From contig NZ_CP019607.1 in NCBI RefSeq assembly GCF_001998865.1, positions 1,984,001 through 2,048,000 of the forward strand: a stretch of 64,000 bases of DNA. Reading direction: 5' to 3'. A program made the position numbers and the translations under genes. Shown here in pieces: positions 46,515 to 55,060 of the stretch. The DNA is from Tessaracoccus flavescens. Lineage in GTDB: Bacteria; Actinomycetota; Actinomycetes; Propionibacteriales; Propionibacteriaceae. Within the stretch, counting starts at the first letter, position 1; every line of letters starts with the position of its first letter. The notes under the pieces are model-generated. The model searched no databases, was not told the origin of the DNA, and was given only the letters and a program-made list of their open reading frames with translations.

Positions 46515-46862
46515 GTGCTGACGCTGCGCTCCGTCGCTCTCTTCATCGCCGCCGCGGTGTGCGAGATCGGCGGGGCCTGGCTCATCTGGCAGGGCATCCG
46601 CGAGCACCGCGGGTGGGCCTGGATCGGTGGCGGTGTCGTCGCGCTCGGCATCTACGGCGTCGTCGCGACCCTGCAACCCGATGCCAACTTCGGCCGCATC
46701 CTCGCAGCGTACGGCGGCGTGTTCATCGTCGGCTCACTGCTCTGGGGCATGGCGCTCGACGGCTTCCGGCCCGACCGCTGGGACGTGATCGGCGCGCTGG
46801 TGTGCCTGGTCGGGGTCGCGATCATCATGTACGCCCCGCGCGCGGCGGTCGACGCAGGCTGA
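46515..46862 (+). CDS. YnfA family membrane protein
   Basis: A 115-residue four-helix membrane protein of the YnfA (UPF0060) family. [39 protein letters not shown] and [19 protein letters not shown] are characteristic. GTG 46515 lies 8 bases after the NCS1 stop, so the two are co-transcribed. Small multidrug-type function is suspected in the family but not shown. Confidence 0.9.
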   Translation: MLTLRSVALFIAAAVCEIGGAWLIWQGIREHRGWAWIGGGVVALGIYGVVATLQPDANFGRILAAYGGVFIVGSLLWGMALDGFRPDRWDVIGALVCLVGVAIIMYAPRAAVDAG

Positions 46863-46881
46863 GGGCTGACCGCCCGCCGGG

Positions 46882-47535
46882 TCAGGCGGGGTCGGGGACC
46901 TCAACGACGAGGCCCGAGTCGGTGGCTGTGACGCTGACCGTGGACAGGTCGTCCACGACGGCGTGCGCTTCAGTGATCGCGGAGGCGGGATGCGACGTCG
47001 CGACGCCGAGCACCGGCCCGCCAGCCGCCAGGCCAGCACCGATGTCGGGCGGCGCGTCCTCCACCACGAGGCACCGCTGCGGCGCGAAGCCCAACTGCTG
47101 CGCAGCGAGGCGGTAGCCCTGCGGGTCAGGTTTCCCGTTGGACACGTCCTCGCTGGTGACCATCACCTCGGGGATGGGCAGCCCGGCAGTGCGAAGCCTC
47201 GCCTGCATGAGCGACCGGTTGCCGGAGGTGACCACCGCCCACCGGTGGGCAGGCAGCGAGGCAAGCAGGTCGGCCGTAGCTGGCAGGGCGGTGATCCCGT
47301 CGAGGTCCAGCGTCTCCAGGTCATCCAGGAAGCGGACGGCGTCGGCGCGGCCCACCTCGGGCAGGAACATCGCGATGGTGTCCTTGCTGCGACGACCGTG
47401 GCTCACGCTGAGCAGCTCGTCGATGTCGACGGCGTGGGCGTCGGCCCACACGCTCCAGGTCCGTTCGACGGCGGCGGTCGAGTCGACCAGCGTGCCGTCG
47501 ATGTCGAACAGGATGGCATCAACCTCGAACCGCAT
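46882..47535 (-). CDS. HAD-IA sugar-phosphatase-like hydrolase
   Basis: A 217-residue HAD hydrolase with all motifs: FDIDGTLVDS (I), VVTSGN (II), Lys in SNGKPDPQGY (III) and VVEDAPPDIGAG (IV). The helical cap between residues 20 and 90 fits the GPP/YfbT group acting on small sugar phosphates. TAGCAT lies 5 bases before the ATG. Confidence 0.87.
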   Translation of the reverse strand: MRFEVDAILFDIDGTLVDSTAAVERTWSVWADAHAVDIDELLSVSHGRRSKDTIAMFLPEVGRADAVRFLDDLETLDLDGITALPATADLLASLPAHRWAVVTSGNRSLMQARLRTAGLPIPEVMVTSEDVSNGKPDPQGYRLAAQQLGFAPQRCLVVEDAPPDIGAGLAAGGPVLGVATSHPASAITEAHAVVDDLSTVSVTATDSGLVVEVPDPA

Positions 47536-47605
47536 CCGGCATGCTAGTCGGGCCTGGCGGGGGTGGGCCGGTCCAGGGGTGAGATCGCAGCGCCGGGCGC
47601 AATGA

Positions 47606-47956
47606 TCAGTGGGTGGGCGACACGCAGAACTGGTTGCCATCGGGGTCGGCGAGCACCGTCCAGGCGAACCCGTCCATCTCGTGCCTGTCCACCTTCGTGG
47701 CGCCCGCGGCGAGGAGGCGCTCCACCTCCGCGTCGGGGTCGTCGGCTCCCAGGTCGAGGTGCACCCGGTTCTTGCCGGGGGTCGGGTCCTCGACCTTCTG
47801 GAACGCGAGGTTCGGCTGCGCGTCCCCGGGCGCGACGATGACGAACCAGCCGTCGTTGTCCTCGACGATCTGGCCACCCGTCGCCTGCGCCCACCAGGCG
47901 CCGATGGCCATCGGGTCGCGCGTGTCGAACGTCACCATTCCGAGTTTCAAAGTCAT
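47606..47956 (-). CDS. VOC/glyoxalase-like protein
   Basis: A 116-residue vicinal-oxygen-chelate fold protein with two beta-alpha-beta-beta-beta units. FDTRDPMAIGAWWAQATGG opens it, and RVHLDLGADDPDAEVERLLAAGA with VLADPDGNQFCV closes it. The family includes bleomycin resistance-like binders and enzymes; the role here is unknown. TAGGCT lies 6 bases before the ATG. Confidence 0.87.
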   Translation of the reverse strand: MTLKLGMVTFDTRDPMAIGAWWAQATGGQIVEDNDGWFVIVAPGDAQPNLAFQKVEDPTPGKNRVHLDLGADDPDAEVERLLAAGATKVDRHEMDGFAWTVLADPDGNQFCVSPTH

Positions 47957-47991
47957 GGCCCCAGCCTACGGCTAGGCACCGACGGTATGGC

Positions 47992-49161
47992 TCAGGCTGG
48001 GACCTTCGTGGTACCGGAGTGGGTCGGCGCGCCACCGGAGAGCCTCCCGACGAACTTGGAGACGATCGGCAGCCCGGCCGCCCTGAGGCCGAGCCGCCGC
48101 AGCCGCAGCCCCAGTTCCGAGCTGGGGATGAAGGTCGACGCGGAACGTCGCGCGCTCCTCTGCACCTGCTCGACCTTTCCGCGCCAGGTCGACTCGTAGG
48201 CCGCGAGCCCGTCGTCGAGACCCGTTGCCGAGTCGAGCGCATCGCCGAGCGCGACCGCCCCGGCGATCGCGAGGGAAGCGCCCTGCCCCGCGAGGAGCGA
48301 GACGGCGTGGGCGGCATCGCCCATCAACAGCGTTCCTCCGAGGCGCCAGCGCGGCACGACCGACTGGGCCACCCGGTCGATGTAGGGGGTCTCGACCTCC
48401 GCCTCGGCCACCGCGCTGGCGAGCGGGCCGTTGCGGCGCGCGATCCCCGCGATCCAGGCTGCAGGGTCCTCGGGCAGCCCCCGCGCGGAGCGTTCCACGG
48501 CGAAGCCGGCGACCCAGTCGTCGTCGACCGCGTACATCCCGAACTGCTCGCCCTTCACGTCCGAGAGGAACACATCCCCGCCCAACCGGCCGCCGATGCC
48601 CGGCGCGTGGAAGTGGCCACCACCGACCCGGTAGCCGAGATCCAGCACGAACTCGTTGGCCGGACCGAACAGGAGACTGCGGAGCCCTGACGAGAGCCCG
48701 TCGCAGCCGAGCACGAGGTCGGCCTCGATCCCCGTGCCGTCGGTGAGCGTGGCCTCCACCCCTGACCGGCGTCGGGTCAGCTCCGCGACCGAGACCCCGA
48801 AGCGCTGGTCGATCCTCGCGGGCAGGCCCGCACGCAGGGACAGTTCCACGTCCTCCCGCAGAATCGAGGTGAACCGTCCGCGGGCCGCAGCGCGGACCAG
48901 GTCGAGGCCGATCCTCGCGGTGACCCGTCCCGATGCGTCGCGGGTCACCAGTCGCCGGTAGTCGTGGCCGCGCCGTCGGATCTCGTCGATCACCCCCAGG
49001 CGCGCCGCCGCTTCCCAGCCGGGGCCGAAGAAGTCGATCATGTAGCCGCCCGTGCGTGGGGCCGTCGCGGCCTCCACGATGGTGACGTCCCAGCCGCGCT
49101 CGTCGAGCACGCGGGCGCAGGCGAGGCCGGAGATGCCGGCCCCTTGGATGAGTGCCTTCAT
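47992..49161 (-). CDS. FAD-dependent aromatic-type monooxygenase
   Basis: A 389-residue PHBH-fold flavoprotein. GAGISGLACARVLDERGWDVTIVE (8-31) is the FAD Rossmann motif, CDGLSSGLRS the second FAD block, and LMGDAAHAVSLLAGQGASLAI the third. It likely hydroxylates an aromatic or tetracycline-like substrate. Its ATG overlaps the stop of a TetR regulator by 4 nt, so the pair is one operon under the operator at 49700. Confidence 0.9.
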   Translation of the reverse strand: MKALIQGAGISGLACARVLDERGWDVTIVEAATAPRTGGYMIDFFGPGWEAAARLGVIDEIRRRGHDYRRLVTRDASGRVTARIGLDLVRAAARGRFTSILREDVELSLRAGLPARIDQRFGVSVAELTRRRSGVEATLTDGTGIEADLVLGCDGLSSGLRSLLFGPANEFVLDLGYRVGGGHFHAPGIGGRLGGDVFLSDVKGEQFGMYAVDDDWVAGFAVERSARGLPEDPAAWIAGIARRNGPLASAVAEAEVETPYIDRVAQSVVPRWRLGGTLLMGDAAHAVSLLAGQGASLAIAGAVALGDALDSATGLDDGLAAYESTWRGKVEQVQRSARRSASTFIPSSELGLRLRRLGLRAAGLPIVSKFVGRLSGGAPTHSGTTKVPA

Positions 49162-49682
49162 GGTGTTCCTCCCAGGATCTCGAGTAGTGCAGCCGTCGCC
49201 TCGGCGACGGGGAAGTCGGGGTCGAGGCTGGCGTGGAGGCCGATGCCGTCCATGCCCGCGGTCAGCGCGGCCGCCTTGGCTGCCGCCGTGTCCGGATGGA
49301 CGCCCTCCCGGCGCAGCACGTCGGCGACCGAGTCACGCAGGGCAGCCATGAAGCCCCTTGTCGCACGGGCCGCGGACTCGTCATGCATCGCCGACATGGT
49401 CATCTCGCTGAGCAGCCGTGCCCAGTTCGGCCCGGTGTCCATAGAGATGGCGGACTGGAGGTCGCGCCGGGCGATGGCCTCGGTCAGCGCGACGCGAAGC
49501 GGCTCGAGGCCGCGCATCGCCGCATCGATGCGCAGGTCCTGTTGGGAGGCGAAGTGGTAGTGCACGACGCCGGGCCGAACCCCCGCCCGGTCCGCGACGG
49601 CGCGGGTGCTCGCCTGCGCCCAGCCCTTCTCGAGGATCACGTCCAGCGCGGCGTCGAGCAGCTTCTCCGAGGTCGTTGCCAT
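49158..49682 (-). CDS. TetR-family transcriptional regulator
   Basis: A 174-residue regulator with an N-terminal HTH (STRAVADRAGVRPGVVHYHF, about residues 22-41) and a variable ligand domain. It is first in an operon with an FAD monooxygenase and probably represses both. A perfect palindrome just upstream is the likely operator. TACGGT lies 5 bases before the ATG at 49682, preferred over 49688. Confidence 0.9.
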   Translation of the reverse strand: MATTSEKLLDAALDVILEKGWAQASTRAVADRAGVRPGVVHYHFASQQDLRIDAAMRGLEPLRVALTEAIARRDLQSAISMDTGPNWARLLSEMTMSAMHDESAARATRGFMAALRDSVADVLRREGVHPDTAAAKAAALTAGMDGIGLHASLDPDFPVAEATAALLEILGGTP

Positions 49683-49699
49683 ACCCAACCGTACCCCGT

Positions 49700-49717
49700 T
49701 TTGGACAGTCGTCCAAA
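49700..49717. promoter_or_regulatory. Palindromic TetR operator candidate
   Basis: The inverted repeat TTTGGAC-AGTC-GTCCAAA has perfect 7-base arms. It begins 18 bases upstream of the regulator ATG and lies just upstream of a TACGGT -10 hexamer (49688-49693), in the promoter spacer, so binding would block RNA polymerase and give autoregulation. Confidence 0.75.
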
Positions 49718-49720
49718 GTC

Positions 49721-50590
49721 TCAGGGTAGGCGGAGCCCTTCCGGCGTCTGCCGGGCGAGCCCGTCGGTGACCAGGCCCGATGCCGCGCGAAGCAGCTGGG
49801 CCTCATCGGGCCAGGCGATGTCTGTGAGGGGGACGGCGGCCTCGGTGGCGCGGAGCGCGGCCATGATCCGACCCCGGCACTGCCGGTCCGTTCCCTCCCA
49901 CGCCTGGGCGACCCGTGCGGGGCCCTCCCAGGCGGGTCGGCCCGCTGCGAGCCACGCGCAGCCCTCCGACACGGGACAGTCCCCGCACCGTGGGGAGCGC
50001 GCCGTGCACACGACGGCGCCCAACTCCATCGCGGAGGCCGACCACAGCGCGGCATCGGCGTCGCGATCAGGGACGAAGGCGAGTGCCTCGCGGCGCTCGT
50101 CCGCCGTCTCGTGTGCCGCCGGATGCTCCACGCCGCGGTGGTACCGCGCAAGCACCCGGCGGATGTTCACGTCGAGGACGAGCGAGCGTCGCCCGAACGC
50201 GAAGGCCAGCACTGCGGCGGCCGTGTAACGACCGATCCCGGGCAGCGCGAGCAGCGCCGCCTCGTCCTCGGGGACCACCCCGCCGTGACGCTCGACGATG
50301 GCGGTCGCGCTCTGACGCAGGCGCAGCGCCCGTCGTGGATAGCCGAGCCTGCCCCACGCCCGCAGCACCTCGTCCACCGGGGCTGCCGCCAGGTCGCCCG
50401 GGGTCGGCCAGCGCGTCATCCACTCGCGCCATGGCGCCTCGACCCGCGAGGCGGGCGTCTGCTGCAGCATGATCTCGCTGACCAGGACACCCCAGGGGGT
50501 CGTGTCCGCCGCGCGCCACGGCAGGGGTCTTGCCTCGGCTGCGAACCACGCTCCGAGCCCCGCGTGCAGTGCCGTGTGGTCTCCGGTCAC
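49721..50590 (-). CDS. mutY: A/G-specific adenine glycosylase
   Basis: A 289-residue HhH-GPD DNA repair glycosylase that removes A mispaired with 8-oxoG. The catalytic Glu is in SEIMLQQT, the HhH in LPGIGRYTAAAVLAFAFG, and the catalytic Asp in VLDVNIRR. The 4Fe-4S ligands are in CTARSPRCGDCPVSEGC (spacing C-x6-C-x2-C-x5-C). The C-terminal MutT-like domain of E. coli MutY is absent, as is common in actinobacteria. GTG 50590 overlaps the upstream stop. Confidence 0.92.
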   Translation of the reverse strand: MTGDHTALHAGLGAWFAAEARPLPWRAADTTPWGVLVSEIMLQQTPASRVEAPWREWMTRWPTPGDLAAAPVDEVLRAWGRLGYPRRALRLRQSATAIVERHGGVVPEDEAALLALPGIGRYTAAAVLAFAFGRRSLVLDVNIRRVLARYHRGVEHPAAHETADERREALAFVPDRDADAALWSASAMELGAVVCTARSPRCGDCPVSEGCAWLAAGRPAWEGPARVAQAWEGTDRQCRGRIMAALRATEAAVPLTDIAWPDEAQLLRAASGLVTDGLARQTPEGLRLP

Positions 50591-51105
50591 GCCATCGGAT
50601 CGAGAAGATGCCCGACGGCGTCGGCTGCGGAGGCGCGCTTCGTGAGCGCCCCGCGCAGCGCCGGCGCCCCGTCGGGAAGCGCCTCGAGGTAGCCCTCGAC
50701 CCACAGCCGGGGCAGCTGTCGCGCCGTGTCGGTCTCGAGGTTGGAATCGACGATCACCGACAGCGCGGAGGCGGCTTCGTTGGCGATCTTTCCGCGCAGT
50801 TCCTCGGGTGAGAGGCGCTTGAGGCCGAACATCGTCGAGGAGTAGGCCGGGTCGGTCAGGGTGGTGTCGAAGTAGAGCCTCGCCGCGTCGCGCAGGGCCT
50901 CGAAGTAGGCCTCAGGGCCTGCCTCCGCGAGGGCGGGCGCGGTATCGGCGACGAACGCGTCGATCGTGCGGCGGGCCCTCCGGGCGTCGGAGAGCCGCCC
51001 GTAGCCGCGCCCCTCGATCACGAGGGAGAGCCAGAAGCCGAGGAAGTGGTCGGCCTTTGCCGCCTTCGTCCCGTAGCGCGCGCGATCCAGTTCGGGAGAA
51101 CTCAT
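50587..51105 (-). CDS. Hypothetical protein coupled to mutY
   Basis: A 172-residue soluble helical protein without Cys or membrane segments. I do not recognise a function. Stretches AKADHFLGFWLSLVIEGRGYG and YSSTMFGLKRLSPEELRGKIANEA look conserved-type. It overlaps mutY by 4 nt and is probably co-transcribed. TAGGTT lies 6 bases before the ATG. Confidence 0.75.
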   Translation of the reverse strand: MSSPELDRARYGTKAAKADHFLGFWLSLVIEGRGYGRLSDARRARRTIDAFVADTAPALAEAGPEAYFEALRDAARLYFDTTLTDPAYSSTMFGLKRLSPEELRGKIANEAASALSVIVDSNLETDTARQLPRLWVEGYLEALPDGAPALRGALTKRASAADAVGHLLDPMA

Positions 51106-51158
51106 GCCCGAAACCTATAACACCCGGCAAGCGCCGGGAGCGCGGCCCGGCGATCGGT

Positions 51159-51609
51159 TCATCCGCCGCTGGACAGTGAGGCGGCGAGGCAGGCCCCCCG
51201 CAGCTGACAGGGCCGCCCGGAGAAGGTTCGCCCTGCCCCAACGTCTCGCGAACCGAGGCCAGCCTCCATCCCCGACGGCGCGGGCGAGGACGTTGTTGAG
51301 TGGCACCTTGACCGTCACCGTCACGACGAAGCTGGCAAGCGCCAGGCCGGCGCCGACCAGGGCCAACGGGGAGCGGCCGGTCGCCACCTGGGCGACCAGC
51401 ACGGCAGCGGCCGCGGCGGCCCCGCCGAAGAGGAGCGCCATGAAGGGCGGCCGGAGTGCCTGCTAGTTGACGGCCCGCATGGCGTCGGTGGCCGTCGTGT
51501 GGTCGCCACGGTCAAGGGCGGGGAGCACCATCGTGGTGAAGGCGAGGTACACACCGGAGGTGAGGCCCGCGGCCGTTGCCGCCGCGATGGTCAGAGCTGA
51601 GATGAGCAC
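51159..51609 (-). pseudogene. DUF1772-like membrane protein, disrupted
   Basis: GTG 51609 with an AAGGAG ribosome-binding site opens LISALTIAAATAAGLTSGVYLAFTTMVLPAL, a DUF1772 (anthrone-oxygenase-like) start. An in-frame TAG at 51463-51465 interrupts AVN-QALRPPFM, where the family has an uninterrupted N..V...PFM. The frame continues through VTVTVKVPLNNVLA. A run of six C (51194-51199, G on this strand) puts the end out of frame: removing one base gives a natural hydrophobic end ACLAASLSSGG at 51159. Two independent lesions suggest true decay, though the second is a homopolymer. Confidence 0.78.
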
Positions 51610-51671
51610 GCGTCTCCTTCGGGTGGTGGCTGCCGACTGCCCGGGCTTACGGCACGATGAAATGTCGGGGA

Positions 51672-52331
51672 TCAGGCGGACTCGTCGAGCTCCATCCCGA
51701 GCCTGGTGAGCTCAGTCATCGCGGCCTCGTAGGCCCCGCGGTCGCGGGCCGTCACCCAGGCCCAGGCGCCGCCGTCGACCTCGACGAGGGCGTCGGGGAG
51801 GGAGGCGAACCAGGTGGGGTCGGCCGGCCAGGTGATCCGCAGTGACAGCACGTCGAACTCAGCGCGCAGCCGGTCGACCGCCTCGTACGGGACCTGGCCG
51901 TTGGCCCGCGGCAGGTCGGCACCGGAGAACTTCACCGCGAGCAGGACCCACCCGACGGCGAACTCGGAGACGCTTGAGAACTCGCGCACCCACCGTCCGG
52001 AGTCGGGGTCGCGCAGGTCGACCGGCGGGTCGTCGGCGGCGATCTCGCTGAGGGGGACTGCCCACTCAGTGACGCCCTGCGCCTCGCGCGCGATGACGAG
52101 GTGGGTGTCCTCGGGCCGCCAGGCATCGGGCGCAAGGACGGTGTCCTGAACGCCCCACACGTCGTGTCGCGCGGCCCTGGCCGCCAGGGCGGCGAGCGCG
52201 GGGGAGAGCGGCCCCAGGCGTCGCGCCGCATCGCTCAGATCGGGTTCGGCAGCCTGCTCGCCAGGCGGGAACCAGCGGCGCACCAGCGAGTCCACATAGT
52301 CCCAGCGCCACGCGGTATCGGCCGGGATCAT
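51672..52331 (-). CDS. Hypothetical protein
   Basis: A 219-residue acidic soluble protein with many Trp (WRWDYVDSLVRRWFPP, GAWAWVTARDRG). No family is recognised. An AAGGAG ribosome-binding site 8 bases upstream fixes ATG 52331, rather than the open-frame start at 52370. It is a single gene between a pseudogene and dnaB. Confidence 0.7.
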   Translation of the reverse strand: MIPADTAWRWDYVDSLVRRWFPPGEQAAEPDLSDAARRLGPLSPALAALAARAARHDVWGVQDTVLAPDAWRPEDTHLVIAREAQGVTEWAVPLSEIAADDPPVDLRDPDSGRWVREFSSVSEFAVGWVLLAVKFSGADLPRANGQVPYEAVDRLRAEFDVLSLRITWPADPTWFASLPDALVEVDGGAWAWVTARDRGAYEAAMTELTRLGMELDESA

Positions 52332-52407
52332 CGACGGCTCCTTCGAAAGCGGCGGCTTCGGTCCAGCCACTCTACGTCGGTTCCGGGAAGGTGCGCGCTC
52401 GTCAGAC

Positions 52408-53766
52408 CTAGATGGGCGCGTTGGTGAAACGGCTGTAGTGGCCCTGGAACAGGGCGTCGATCTTGCCCGTCTCGCCGTTGCGGTGCTTCGGGATGTGGAA
52501 GGTGGCGAGGCCGCGCTCGTCGTCGGTCGGGTTCTGCGAGTACATCTCCGGGCGGTGCAGCATGATCACCATGTCGGCGTCCTGCTCGAGCGAACCCGAT
52601 TCTCGCAGATCGGAGAGCTGGGGGACGCCGTCTTTGCGCTGCTCCGTGTTACGGGAGAGCTGGGACAGCGCGATCACGGGGATCTCGAGCTCCTTGGCGA
52701 TCAGCTTGATCTGGCGGGAGAACTCGGAGACCTCGAGCTGGCGCGACTCGACCTTCTTGCCGGAGCTCATCAGCTGGATGTAGTCGATGGCGAGCAGCTG
52801 CAGGTCGTTGCGCTGCTTCAGGCGGCGGGCCTTCGCGCGGATCTCCATCATGGTCAGGTTGGGTGAGTCGTCGATGAAGAAGTTCTTCTCGGCGAGGATC
52901 GCCGCCTTGTCTGTGATGCGCTGCCAGTCGGACTCGTCCATCTTCGCGCCACCGCCGCGGATGCGGTTCAGCGGGATGGACGCCTCGGCGCTGAGCACCT
53001 TCATCACGATCTCCGTCCGGCTCATCTCGAGCGAGAAGAACGCGGCGGTGAGGTTGTGGTGGATGGCCGCGCTGCGGCAGATGTCGAGCGCGAAGGTCGA
53101 CTTGCCGACGCCGGGGCGGGCGGCGACGATGATCATCTGCCCGCCGTGGAAGCCGTTGGTGATCCGGTCGAGCTCCGTGAACCCGGTGGGAACGCCCGAG
53201 ATCCCGTCACCGGAGTTCTGGATCGACTCGATCTCGTCGAAGGTGGGCTCGATCAGCTCGCGCAGCGACTTGTAGTCCTCCGAGGCCTTCTTCTCGGTGA
53301 CCTCGAAGAGCGTCTGCTGGGCCTCGTCGACGATCTTGTCGACCTCGCCCTGGCCCTGGTAGCCGAGCTGCGCGATGCGGATCGACGCGTTGACCAGGCG
53401 CCGCAGGACCGCCTTGTCCCGCACGATCTCGGCGTAGTAGGGGGCGTTGGCAGCGATGGAGACGCTGGAGAGGAGGTCGTGCAGGTAGACGGCGCCGCCG
53501 ACCTTCGACAGTTGGCCGGACTTGCCCAGTTCGCCGGCGACCGTGATCGGATCGGCCGGCTCGCCTCGGCCGTAGAGGTTGATGATGGCGTCGAAGATGG
53601 TCTCGTGGTTCGGCCGGTAGAAGTCGACGCCGCGCAGCACCTCGACCACATCGGAGATGGCGTCCTTCGACATCATCATGGCGCCGAGCACACTCTGCTC
53701 GGCCGCGAGATCCTGGGGCGGGGTGCGGTCCAGCTCACGGTCGTCGTAGACGGGAGCCTGGGTCAT
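52408..53766 (-). CDS. dnaB: Replicative DNA helicase DnaB
   Basis: A 452-residue hexameric 5'-3' helicase. The N-terminal domain (about 10-110) starts RTPPQDLAAEQSVLGAMM. The RecA-like domain has Walker A ARPGVGKST and Walker B LLAIDYIQLM, and ELEIPVIALSQLSRNTEQR. It has no intein and is of normal length. A GGAGGTGCC ribosome-binding site precedes the ATG. In many actinobacteria dnaB follows rplI near the origin; rplI is not next to it here, but a group of DnaA boxes lies directly upstream. Confidence 0.95.
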   Translation of the reverse strand: MTQAPVYDDRELDRTPPQDLAAEQSVLGAMMMSKDAISDVVEVLRGVDFYRPNHETIFDAIINLYGRGEPADPITVAGELGKSGQLSKVGGAVYLHDLLSSVSIAANAPYYAEIVRDKAVLRRLVNASIRIAQLGYQGQGEVDKIVDEAQQTLFEVTEKKASEDYKSLRELIEPTFDEIESIQNSGDGISGVPTGFTELDRITNGFHGGQMIIVAARPGVGKSTFALDICRSAAIHHNLTAAFFSLEMSRTEIVMKVLSAEASIPLNRIRGGGAKMDESDWQRITDKAAILAEKNFFIDDSPNLTMMEIRAKARRLKQRNDLQLLAIDYIQLMSSGKKVESRQLEVSEFSRQIKLIAKELEIPVIALSQLSRNTEQRKDGVPQLSDLRESGSLEQDADMVIMLHRPEMYSQNPTDDERGLATFHIPKHRNGETGKIDALFQGHYSRFTNAPI

Positions 53767-54316
53767 GGCACCTCCTGCGCGGATTCTTCAGGGCAGGACT
53801 CAGGTTAGGACACCGTCCAGACAGTTTCGAACCAGCGTTCCCGGCTGCCTGTTCGCAACCCTGTGGGCGGGCTGTGGACAGCTGTGCACAAGTGGCAACC
53901 GGGCCGTACTGGAGGTGTGGACGACGGCGTGCGCTGAGCGTGAAACCAGCGTCACCAAATTGTTATAAACCCCGACTCGGGAGATTTGTCCACAAATCGC
54001 CGTCGCGCCCTCGCCTGCGCGGCCGAGGCGACCCCTCGCTGTGTGGCCGAACGGCGGACGGGGTCCGAGGGGCGCGCCTTGAATCGGCATTCACAAGGGG
54101 CGATGCGGTGATGCGAGACGGCTGGACGTGTCGACCGGCCATCTGCTATGGGCGATGTTCCCACGCGTTCGGGCGCGTCGCCGTCGCGGGTTATCCACAG
54201 GCCATGTGGGTTGTGTGTGGACAAAACCGGGAGGACCGTGCCGTGAGGTGCCCGTAGGGCTGCCGCGACGCCCGTGGCGACCGCGCCCGGGGCGGCGGAA
54301 ACGTTGTTGTGGCGCT
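53767..54316. other. DnaA-box cluster between dnaB and csoR
   Basis: No gene is supported in these 550 bases. Three perfect DnaA boxes are present: TTGTCCACA at 53986-53994, TTATCCACA at 54191-54199 and TTGTCCACA on the minus strand at 54216-54224. Two one-mismatch boxes lie side by side on the minus strand at 53873-53881 and 53883-53891. A short AT-rich stretch (CAAATTGTTATAAA, about 53955-53968) adjoins the first perfect box. Transcription diverges from here. It may be a DnaA-binding control locus, or part of an origin. Confidence 0.65.
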
Positions 54317-54331
54317 TACCCCAGGGGGGTA
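54317..54331. promoter_or_regulatory. CsoR operator
   Basis: TACCCC-AGG-GGGGTA is a GC-rich palindrome of the type bound by copper-sensing CsoR repressors. It stands 25 bases upstream of the csoR ATG, so it would give copper-relieved autorepression of csoR-copZ. Confidence 0.8.
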
Positions 54332-54356
54332 TCATGGACCCATCGAAGGAGGGTCC

Positions 54357-54671
54357 ATGTCAGAGAGCGTCGAGCAGCAGTCCTGTCACGTCGAGTACGG
54401 ATACGCGCCCGAGAAGGCGAGCTATCTGCGGCGCCTGAAGCTCATCGAGGGGCAGACGCGCGGCATCGCGCGCATGGTGGAGAACGACCAGTACTGCATC
54501 GACATCCTGACCCAGGTCGCGGCCGTGACGAGCGCGCTGAAGGCGGTCTCGCTCGGGCTGCTGGAGGACCATCTTGAGCACTGCGTCGCCGATGCCGCCC
54601 GTCAGGGTGGCCCGGAGGCCGATGCGAAACTCGAAGAGGCAATGCAGGCCATCAAGCGCCTTGTGAAGTAG
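54357..54671 (+). CDS. csoR: CsoR-type copper-sensing repressor
   Basis: A 104-residue all-helical regulator. The Cu(I) ligands of CsoR are present: Cys47 (DQYCIDIL), His72 and Cys76 (EDHLEHCV). A Cys10-His11 pair in the N-terminal tail is extra. LKLIEGQTRGIARMVEND is the family block. It controls the copper chaperone 9 bases downstream. An AAGGAGG ribosome-binding site stands before the ATG. Confidence 0.92.
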   Translation: MSESVEQQSCHVEYGYAPEKASYLRRLKLIEGQTRGIARMVENDQYCIDILTQVAAVTSALKAVSLGLLEDHLEHCVADAARQGGPEADAKLEEAMQAIKRLVK

Positions 54672-54680
54672 GAGGAACCC

Positions 54681-54890
54681 GTGATCAGCAACTACACCGT
54701 CACCGGCATGACCTGTGGCAACTGCGTCAACCACGTGACCGAGGAGGTCAAGGAGGTGGAGGGCGTCAAGAACGTCAGCGTCAGCCTGGAGGGTGGCGCC
54801 ATGGCGATCGAGTCCGACGAGCGCATCCCGTTCGACTCCATCGTCGAGGCCGTGCGCGAGGCCGGCGAGTACACGGTCGTCGAGGCCTGA
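54681..54890 (+). CDS. copZ: Copper chaperone CopZ (HMA domain)
   Basis: A 69-residue heavy-metal-associated domain with GMTCGNCV (Cys12, Cys15). It carries Cu(I) in the cytoplasm, normally to a CopA ATPase, which is not in this window. GTG 54681 has GGAGGA upstream and is co-transcribed with csoR. A terminator follows. Confidence 0.92.
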   Translation: MISNYTVTGMTCGNCVNHVTEEVKEVEGVKNVSVSLEGGAMAIESDERIPFDSIVEAVREAGEYTVVEA

Positions 54891-54903
54891 GCCATCGCCG
54901 CCG

Positions 54904-54935
54904 GAGCCCCTGCCGCTCGCGGCAGGGGCTCTTGT
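54904..54935 (+). terminator. Rho-independent terminator after copZ
   Basis: An 11-bp stem AGCCCCTGCCG / CGGCAGGGGCT with loop CTCG, followed by CTTGT. Confidence 0.87.
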
Positions 54936-54954
54936 CATGCCCGCCACGGCGCAC

Positions 54955-55002
54955 TTCCTGAGAATCTTCAGGATTCGTTTGGGAATCCCTCAGGAAAGGC
55001 TT
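54955..55002 (+). promoter_or_regulatory. Promoter of DUF348-G5-RlpA gene with TTCCTGAG dyad
   Basis: TTGGGA and TAGGAT (near 54979 and 55002) are 17 bases apart. An inverted repeat TTCCTGAG ... CTCAGGAA spans the -35 region. The same TTTGG(A/G)AATC word and 17-base spacing occur before the RlpA-domain gene at 38562. Confidence 0.6.
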
Positions 55003-55060
55003 AGGATTAGCGCGTCCGGCACCCCGGGCCATCCCTCAGATCTTCTGGAGAACACCCCCG

